From Streptomyces naganishii JCM 4654 (GTDB lineage: Bacteria > Actinomycetota > Actinomycetes > Streptomycetales > Streptomycetaceae): DNA of 64,000 bases. Below are positions 58,970 through 64,000 of this stretch, piece by piece. The position numbers and the translations under genes are program-made. The notes beneath the pieces were generated by a model, which saw only the letters and a program-made list of their open reading frames with translations, did no database searches and was not told the DNA's origin. Where the stretch lies: positions 1 through 64,000 of the forward strand of contig NZ_BMVF01000026.1 of assembly GCF_014650575.1 (NCBI RefSeq). Direction: 5' to 3'. Every line of letters begins with the position of its first letter. Position 1 is the stretch's first letter.

Positions 58970-59707
58970 GTGGCGAACATGAACATTCCCGACCCCGGCT
59001 ACTCCGACGACGACGGCTCCGCCGACCCCCGGCTGAGCGCGGCGCTCGCCGCCTGGGCCGAGGACGGCAGCGCCGTGGGCCCGGTCCTGGAGGCCCTGGA
59101 GGGCGCCCGGCTGCTCGTGCCCGTCGTGGCCGTGCTCGGCGAGGTGGAGGAGGATGAGCACGGAAGGCGCCGCGAGAAGACCAGTGAGATGGCCGTGCCC
59201 ACCCTGAAGGCCGGTGACCGCACCGCCCTGCCCGCCTTCACCTCCACCGACTCCCTCGCCCGCTGGGACCCGGGGGCCCGCCCCGTCGCCGTACCCCTGC
59301 ACCAGGCCCTGCGGGCCGCCGCGCACGAGAAGGCGGACACCGTGGTGCTGGACATGGCCGGACCGGTTCCGTTCGAGCTGACCGGGCCCGCGCTGCTCGC
59401 CCTCGCCGAGGGCCGCACCAGCGCCGACCCGCTCGCCGACCCCGCCGTGCGCGAGGCCGTGCGCGAGGCCGTGGCCGCCGAACCGGCCGTGCTGCGCGCC
59501 CACCTCGGTCCGGGACAGGCCGACGGCACCCTCGCCCTCGTCCTGGACCCGTCCGCCGCCGTGGCCCCGGCCGAGGCCGCCCGCGCCGTGGCCGGGCGCC
59601 TGGCGGCCAGCGACACACTGAGGGCCCGCCTGGTGCGCGGCCTCGACCTGGCACTGCTGCCGGCCGGGGCGACGCCGCCGGGCGAGCCCTTGTACGTGAA
59701 GGAGTGA
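58970..59707 (+). CDS. SseB-like protein
   Basis: This 245-residue protein has two SseB-type halves. The first (~20-130) holds LSAALAAWAEDGSAVGPVLEALEGARLLVPVV and LPAFTSTDSLARWDPGARPVAVPL, the classic SseB motif. The second (~135-245) is a smaller alpha/beta domain (ADGTLALVLDPSAAVAPAEAARAVAGRLAASDTLRARLVRGLDLALLP). Function is not established in actinobacteria; it is regularly near infC. GTG at 58970 stands 8 bp after a TAGGGT -10 box (58956-58961), so it may be leaderless; ATG at 58979 is the other choice. Confidence 0.85.
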   Translation: MANMNIPDPGYSDDDGSADPRLSAALAAWAEDGSAVGPVLEALEGARLLVPVVAVLGEVEEDEHGRRREKTSEMAVPTLKAGDRTALPAFTSTDSLARWDPGARPVAVPLHQALRAAAHEKADTVVLDMAGPVPFELTGPALLALAEGRTSADPLADPAVREAVREAVAAEPAVLRAHLGPGQADGTLALVLDPSAAVAPAEAARAVAGRLAASDTLRARLVRGLDLALLPAGATPPGEPLYVKE

Positions 59708-59749
59708 CGGGGGCGGGAGAACGGGTGACGGGGGAGGGGTCCGCGCCGG

Positions 59750-60106
59750 TCAGCCGTAGATGGGGCCGGTGTACTTCTCGCCGGGGCCCTGGCCCGGCTC
59801 GTCCGGCACCACCGACGCCTCGCGGAACGCCAGCTGCAGCGACTTCAGCCCGTCGCGCAGCGGAGCGGCGTGGAAGGAGCTGATCTCGGTCGCGCTCGCG
59901 TCCAGCAGGCCGGCGAGCGCGGTCACCAGCTTGCGGGCCTCGTCCAGGTCCTTGTACTTGTCACCCTCCTCCGTCAGGCCGAGCTTCACGGCGGCGGCGC
60001 TCATCAGGTTGACGGCGACCGTCACGATCACCTCGACGGCGGGGACCTCGGCGATGTCGCGGGCCATCGCGTCGAAGTCGGGGCTCTCAGGAGGGGTCTC
60101 ACTCAT
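59750..60106 (-). CDS. DUF1844-family protein
   Basis: A 118-residue protein with the DUF1844 core: [26 protein letters not shown], then [25 protein letters not shown] and the C-terminal helix [16 protein letters not shown]. The family is widespread in actinobacteria directly before infC and has no assigned function. No enzyme motif or membrane helix is certain, although the Val/Ala-rich stretch is quite hydrophobic. The ATG at 60106 lacks a good Shine-Dalgarno; TATCGT at -10 distance upstream permits a leaderless message. It is divergent from infC. Confidence 0.88.
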   Translation of the reverse strand: MSETPPESPDFDAMARDIAEVPAVEVIVTVAVNLMSAAAVKLGLTEEGDKYKDLDEARKLVTALAGLLDASATEISSFHAAPLRDGLKSLQLAFREASVVPDEPGQGPGEKYTGPIYG

Positions 60107-60472
60107 GCCCACACGATAAGCCGTGCGCCGGTACGGCCTGCGATTGGTCGTTGTCAAGCGATCCTGCTAACCTGGTGGACGACCGGTCGGACACCCCTAG
60201 GTGCTCGGCCCACAAGTGGAGGCTCCGAACTCCCACCCGACCGCCCTTTGGGACGGCGGGTCAACCCCGGTCAGACGGCTGTCGTCGCCCCGCGCGAGGA
60301 AGCCGTCCGAAAGTGCGCCCCGTGGCATCACGGCGGTCGCTCCGGTAGTGCGAGGAGCCCCGCCTGTGATCGTCCGGGGCATTTTTTCTGCTTCGGCGCG
60401 GTTAGGTCTAGTCGAAAAAAGACGTACGCGGCAGTCCGCCAGGCCGCCGCGTGGTGCTACCGAGGAGGATCC
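60107..60472 (+). promoter_or_regulatory. infC promoter and structured 5' leader
   Basis: These 366 bp contain no gene. TTGGTC (60144-60149), 18 bp, TAACCT (60168-60173) is the likely infC promoter, giving a ~290-nt leader. The leader can fold into several hairpins: a CCGCC...GGCGG stem near 60240-60260, GACGGCT...AGCCGTC near 60275-60307, then the terminator-like hairpin at 60357-60387. The ribosome-binding site GAGGAGG is at 60462-60468. Confidence 0.6.
60357..60387 (+). terminator. Rho-independent attenuator in the infC leader
   Basis: GCCCCG (60357-60362) pairs with CGGGGC (60375-60380) and is followed by ATTTTTT (60381-60387). A real U-run is rare in this genome. It stands 85 bp before the infC start, so it probably regulates, by attenuation, the infC-rpmI-rplT operon. 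Confidence 0.7.
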
Positions 60473-61135
60473 ATCAGCGCCGAGCCCCGCATCAACGACC
60501 GGATTCGCGTTCCCGAGGTGCGACTTGTCGGTCCCAGTGGCGAGCAGGTCGGCATCGTGCCGCTCGCGAAGGCACTGGAGCTTGCGCAGGAGTACGACCT
60601 GGACCTGGTCGAGGTCGCGGCGAACGCCCGTCCGCCCGTGTGCAAGCTCATGGACTACGGGAAGTTCAAGTACGAGTCGGCCATGAAGGCCCGTGAGGCG
60701 CGCAAGAACCAGGCGCACACGGTCATCAAGGAGATGAAGCTCCGGCCGAAGATCGACCCGCACGACTACGACACCAAGAAGGGTCACGTCGTCCGGTTCC
60801 TCAAGCAGGGCGACAAGGTCAAGATCACGATCATGTTCCGTGGTCGCGAGCAGTCCCGGCCCGAGCTGGGCTACCGACTGCTGCAGCGGCTCGCGGAGGA
60901 CGTCCAGGACCTCGGTTTCGTGGAGTCGAACCCGAAGCAGGACGGCCGCAACATGATCATGGTTCTCGGTCCGCACAAGAAGAAGACCGAGGCGATGGCC
61001 GAGGCCCGCCAGGCGCAGGAGGCCCGCAAGGCGTCCGCGAAGGCCCACCCCGGTCGCTCGCAGAACCCTGCCGACGCCGACGCCGAGGTGGACGCCGAGG
61101 TAGACGCCGACACCGAGGCCCCGGCCGAGGCGTGA
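60473..61135 (+). CDS. infC: Translation initiation factor IF-3, AUC start codon
   Basis: IF-3 keeps ribosomal subunits apart and checks start codons. The 220 residues have the N-domain ([26 protein letters not shown]), linker helix around [13 protein letters not shown] and the C-domain ([44 protein letters not shown]). An acidic Ala/Asp/Glu tail follows. No ATG, GTG or TTG lies in frame before the conserved start region; the ATC at 60473 sits 4 nt after GAGGAGG and aligns with the expected N-terminus. Rare start codons in infC let IF-3 repress its own translation, as the AUU does in E. coli. Confidence 0.94.
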   Translation: MSAEPRINDRIRVPEVRLVGPSGEQVGIVPLAKALELAQEYDLDLVEVAANARPPVCKLMDYGKFKYESAMKAREARKNQAHTVIKEMKLRPKIDPHDYDTKKGHVVRFLKQGDKVKITIMFRGREQSRPELGYRLLQRLAEDVQDLGFVESNPKQDGRNMIMVLGPHKKKTEAMAEARQAQEARKASAKAHPGRSQNPADADAEVDAEVDADTEAPAEA

Positions 61136-61237
61136 TCCCGGGGACATCCGTCCCACCCGATACACGAGCGACGCTCCACCGTGCCCGGTTCTCGCGACCG
61201 GGCACCGGAGCGCCACCCACGAGGAGAGAACGGCGCT

Positions 61238-61432
61238 ATGCCGAAGAACAAGTCGCACAGCGGTGCCAGCAAGCGCTTCAAGGTCACCGGCTCCGGCAAG
61301 GTGCTCCGTGAGCGCGCCGGCAAGCGCCACCTGCTCGAGCACAAGTCGTCCCGTCTGACGCGTCGCCTGACCGGCAACGCCGAGATGGCCCCGGGCGACG
61401 CCAAGAAGATCAAGAAGCTTCTCGGCAAGTGA
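61238..61432 (+). CDS. rpmI: 50S ribosomal protein bL35
   Basis: A 64-residue, very basic protein with the bL35 signature [21 protein letters not shown] and the [14 protein letters not shown] stretch. ATG at 61238 follows GAGGAGAGAA. It lies between infC and rplT, the conserved operon order. Confidence 0.97.
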   Translation: MPKNKSHSGASKRFKVTGSGKVLRERAGKRHLLEHKSSRLTRRLTGNAEMAPGDAKKIKKLLGK

Positions 61433-61545
61433 CGCTGCGGCGCCCGGTCGGCCCCCGACCGCCGCGCGCCGTACGTCAGGACCGGGACCCAATCGTTTCC
61501 GGGCCGTGTGAGGACAACCGCGGCCCCGCTACAAGGAGTTAACAA

Positions 61546-61929
61546 GTGGCACGCGTCAAGCGGGCAGTCAACGCCCACAAGAAGCGCCGGGCGATCCTCG
61601 AGCAGGCCTCCGGCTACCGCGGTCAGCGTTCGCGCCTGTACCGCAAGGCCAAGGAGCAGGTCACCCACTCGCTGGTCTACAACTACAACGACCGCAAGAA
61701 GCGCAAGGGTGACTTCCGCCAGCTGTGGATCCAGCGCATCAACGCCGCTGCCCGCGCCAACGGCATCACCTACAACCGCTTCATCCAGGGCCTGAAGGCC
61801 GCCAACGTCGAGGTGGACCGCAAGATCCTCGCCGAGCTGGCCGTCAACGACGCGAGCGCGTTCGCCGCGCTCGTCGAGGTCGCCCAGAAGGCTCTGCCGA
61901 GCGACGTCAACGCGCCCAAGGCCGCGTGA
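61546..61929 (+). CDS. rplT: 50S ribosomal protein bL20
   Basis: A 127-residue basic protein that binds 23S rRNA early in assembly. It begins [38 protein letters not shown] with the globular domain after ~60 ([44 protein letters not shown]). In other bacteria bL20 is the translational repressor of this operon, so the leader upstream of infC may be its target. GTG at 61546 follows AAGGAG. A terminator-like hairpin follows the stop. Confidence 0.97.
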   Translation: MARVKRAVNAHKKRRAILEQASGYRGQRSRLYRKAKEQVTHSLVYNYNDRKKRKGDFRQLWIQRINAAARANGITYNRFIQGLKAANVEVDRKILAELAVNDASAFAALVEVAQKALPSDVNAPKAA

Positions 61930-61960
61930 CACCGCGCCCGGCCTGAGCCGACGTGACTGT

Positions 61961-61992
61961 ACGGACCCGTGGGTTTCTTCCTGCGGGTCCGT
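61961..61992 (+). terminator. Terminator of the infC-rpmI-rplT operon
   Basis: ACGGACCCG (61961-61969) pairs with CGGGTCCGT (61984-61992) around a 14-nt pyrimidine-rich loop, 31 bp after the rplT stop. Confidence 0.8.
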
Positions 61993-62024
61993 TGCGTTGA
62001 ACCTGGTGACCGAAGGTGAATTGG

Positions 62025-62888
62025 ATGCCCCCTGTGACCCCGGAGCTGATCTCTCCCCGTTCCGCGCGCGTGTCCGCCGCCCGGCGGCTGGCCAGGCGGA
62101 ACTTCCGGGGCAAGGAACGGCTGTTCCTCGCGGAGGGACCCCAGGCGGTGCGGGAGGCCGTCGCGCACCGGCCGGCCGGCGGTGACGCCACCCTGGTGGA
62201 ACTGTTCGCCACACCCGAGGCCGTCGAGCGGTACGCGGACATCGTCGGCGAGGCGCGCGCCGCCGGCGCCCGTGTGCACCTCGCCCCCGAGGACGTCGTC
62301 GCCGACATCTCCACCACCGTCACCCCGCAGGGCCTGGTCGGCGTCTGCCGGTTCCTCGACACCCCCTTCGAGGAGGTCCTCGGCGCCCGCCCCCGCCTGG
62401 TCGCCGTCCTCGCCCACGTCCGCGACCCCGGCAACGCCGGCACCGTCCTGCGCTGCGCCGACGCCGCCGGCGCCGACGCGGTCGTCCTCACCGACGCCTC
62501 CGTCGACCTCTACAACCCCAAGGCCGTACGGGCCTCCGTGGGCTCCCTGTTCCACCTGCCCGTCGCCGTCGGCGTCCCCGTCGAGCAGGCGGTCGCCGGG
62601 CTCAGGGACGCCGGGGTGCGCCTCCTCGCCGCCGACGGCGCGGGCGAGCACGACCTCGACGACGAGCTCGACAAGGGCACCATGGGCGGCCCCACGGCCT
62701 GGGTGTTCGGCAACGAGGCCTGGGGCCTGCCCGAGGAGACCCGGGCCCTGGCCGACGCCGTCGTACGCGTCCCGATCCACGGAAAGGCCGAGAGCCTGAA
62801 CCTCGCCACCGCCGCCGCCGTATGTCTCTACGCGTCGGCCCGTGCACAGCGCGCCCCCGGAGGGTGCCGCTCCGTCACCGCGAACTAG
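62025..62888 (+). CDS. SpoU/TrmH-family RNA 2'-O-ribose methyltransferase
   Basis: A 287-residue SPOUT enzyme. The N-terminal substrate-binding domain starts SARVSAARRLARRNFRGKERLFLAEGPQAVREAV. The catalytic domain has the three SpoU motifs: VLAHVRDPGNAGTVLRCADAAGADAVVLT (I), TAWVFGNEAWGLPEETRALADAVVRVPI (II) and ESLNLATAAAVCLY (III). It methylates a ribose in rRNA or tRNA; the target is not known. ATG at 62025 has AAGG at 62013-62016; GTG at 62016 is an alternative. It is the usual gene between rplT and the PAS kinase in Streptomyces. Confidence 0.94.
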   Translation: MPPVTPELISPRSARVSAARRLARRNFRGKERLFLAEGPQAVREAVAHRPAGGDATLVELFATPEAVERYADIVGEARAAGARVHLAPEDVVADISTTVTPQGLVGVCRFLDTPFEEVLGARPRLVAVLAHVRDPGNAGTVLRCADAAGADAVVLTDASVDLYNPKAVRASVGSLFHLPVAVGVPVEQAVAGLRDAGVRLLAADGAGEHDLDDELDKGTMGGPTAWVFGNEAWGLPEETRALADAVVRVPIHGKAESLNLATAAAVCLYASARAQRAPGGCRSVTAN

Positions 62889-62938
62889 TAGGGTGACCAG
62901 CTCGGGGGCCCTCTGCGTCGGAAGAGGTGGGTACGGGG

Positions 62939-64000
62939 ATGGGTGTCGGCACCAGCAGCGCACCGGCGGCACGCGACGCGCAGCGCCCGCCCGCGCCCCG
63001 GCAGGACGGCCCCGACGCCCCGGGACCCGGACCCGACCCCGACGACCTGCCCGACGGTCTGGTGATCGCCGACGAGCAGGGCCGGGTCGTCTGCTTCAAC
63101 GCCGCCGCCGCCCGCATCACCGCCGTCCCCGCCGCCGACGCCCTCGGCCTGCCCCTGGAGCAGGCGCTGCCCCTGGAGGACCTGGAGGGCCGCCGCTGGT
63201 GGCAGCTCACCGACCCCTACGGCGGCCTCGCCATCCGCGCCGGCCAGCCCGAGCGCAACCTGCTGCTGCCCGGCGGCCGCGAGGTCCTCGTCACCGCCAG
63301 GTACGTCCGCGACCGCCCCACCGGCCCCGTCCGCCGCGTCGTCGTCTGCCTGCGGGACACCGAGGCCCGCCGCCGCACCGAGCGCAGCCACGCCGAGCTG
63401 ATCGCCACCGTCGCCCACGAGCTGCGTTCCCCGCTCACCTCCGTCAAGGGCTTCACCGCCACCCTGCTCGCCAAGTGGGAGCGGTTCACCGACGACCAGA
63501 AACGGCTGATGCTGGAGACCGTCGACGCCGACGCCGACCGCGTCACCCGGCTCATCGCCGAACTGCTCGACATCTCCCGCATCGACTCCGGCCGCCTCGA
63601 GGTGCGCCGCCAGCTCGTCGACATAGGGGCCGCGGTCGGCCGGCACATCCAGGCCTACGTCGCCGCCGGCCAGCCCGCCGACCGCTTCCTGCTGCGCATC
63701 GAGCAGCCGCTGCCCTCCTTGTGGGCCGACCCGGACAAGATCGACCAGGTACTGAGCAACCTCATCGAAAATGCCGTGCGGCACGGCGAGGGAACCGTCA
63801 CCATTGACGTCACGCCCGCGGCGTCCCCCCGCGACGGGGAGGACGCCGGCACGTCGGTCACGGTGAGCGACGAGGGGCCCGGCATCCCGGAGGAGTCCAT
63901 GAACCGCGTCTTCACCCGCTTCTGGCGGGGCAGCAAGCGCGGCGGCACCGGCCTCGGGCTCTACATCGTCAAGGGCATCGTCGAGGCCCACGGCGGCACC
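62939..64000 (+). CDS. PAS-domain sensor histidine kinase (3' end outside window)
   Basis: The first 354 residues of a cytoplasmic kinase. A short disordered N-terminus precedes a PAS domain (~38-145, LPDGLVIADEQGRVVCFNAAAARITAVPAADALGLPLEQALP). HisKA follows, with phospho-acceptor His160 in VAHELRSPLTSVKGF, then the GHKL ATPase with the N-box VLSNLIENAVRHGEG, G1 VSDEGPGIP, the F-box and G2 GGTGLGLYIVKGIVEAHGG. There is no transmembrane helix, so the signal is sensed inside the cell. ATG at 62939 follows GAAGAGG. A TAGGGT (62889-62894) begins right after the upstream stop and could be its -10. The frame is open to the last base. Confidence 0.95.
   Translation, partial: MGVGTSSAPAARDAQRPPAPRQDGPDAPGPGPDPDDLPDGLVIADEQGRVVCFNAAAARITAVPAADALGLPLEQALPLEDLEGRRWWQLTDPYGGLAIRAGQPERNLLLPGGREVLVTARYVRDRPTGPVRRVVVCLRDTEARRRTERSHAELIATVAHELRSPLTSVKGFTATLLAKWERFTDDQKRLMLETVDADADRVTRLIAELLDISRIDSGRLEVRRQLVDIGAAVGRHIQAYVAAGQPADRFLLRIEQPLPSLWADPDKIDQVLSNLIENAVRHGEGTVTIDVTPAASPRDGEDAGTSVTVSDEGPGIPEESMNRVFTRFWRGSKRGGTGLGLYIVKGIVEAHGGT

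Noticed and set aside
1-64000. tRNA genes, rRNA, insertion sequences, integrases or att sites.
   Set aside because: I found no cloverleaf sequence with CCA-type end, transposase-like protein, terminal repeats or integrase motif. A tRNAscan or IS search would be the decisive test.

Overview
The window is a typical high-GC actinomycete chromosome segment and fits Streptomyces. It has about 70% or higher GC, third-position G/C bias in every gene, many GTG and some TTG starts, a complete Pup-proteasome locus, a conservon (cvn) operon and a DmdR/IdeR-type iron box. From memory, gene order closely follows the S. coelicolor SCO1595-SCO1657 region (metH at one end, infC-rpmI-rplT and a PAS kinase near pheST at the other). 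This looks like conserved core chromosome. I see no insertion sequences, integrases, CRISPR arrays, rRNA or tRNA genes.

Region 1 (1-10.1 kb): 3' end of metH, a HAD phosphatase, a peptide-binding lipoprotein, an orphan LuxR-type response regulator behind a RecB-like nuclease (minus strand), a site-2-protease-like M50 protease, the tRNA m1A58 methyltransferase TrmI and a small exported protein. Region 2 (10.2-29.6 kb): the pupylation/proteasome neighbourhood. A ferredoxin is divergent from arc (the ATPase ring), then dop, pup, prcB and prcA. A LacI regulator and an MFS transporter sit between prcA and pafA. After pafA come two FKBP-type prolyl isomerases, pafB-pafC, a zinc-ribbon protein, a small membrane protein, tatA, tatC and helY. 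The pafA to pafBC, tatAC, helY order is the one known from mycobacteria. PafA attaches Pup to lysines, Dop removes it, ARC unfolds pupylated proteins and feeds PrcA/PrcB, and PafBC is a WYL-domain transcription regulator.

Region 3 (30-34.6 kb): a five-gene, overlapping conservon (sensor-kinase-like CvnA, roadblock CvnB, DUF742 CvnC, small GTPase CvnD, P450 CvnE). Region 4 (34.6-44.4 kb): an RluA-type pseudouridine synthase, a PadR regulator with a DrrAB-like exporter, an iron-boxed siderophore-interacting protein, a 5'-3' exonuclease preceded by a tandem repeat, and a glycine-betaine ABC importer whose permease carries two fused substrate-binding domains. Region 5 (44.7-54.7 kb): an XRE-cupin regulator coupled to a metal-receptor-like protein, a TDT transporter divergent from a LysR regulator, and a glnA4-like catabolic set: class-I glutamine amidotransferase, GntR regulator, gamma-glutamyl-amine ligase, aldehyde dehydrogenase and SDR. 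A PLP-dependent racemase/aldolase-fold enzyme follows.

Region 6 (55-64 kb): a proline-rich single-pass protein coupled to a mycosin-like subtilase, a class-A beta-lactamase-fold protein, an SseB-like protein, a DUF1844 protein, the translation operon infC-rpmI-rplT with a structured leader and an AUC start codon, an SpoU rRNA methyltransferase and the 5' part of a PAS histidine kinase that runs off the end. Gene starts below were chosen from Shine-Dalgarno spacing and family length. Promoters and operators are pattern-based inferences.
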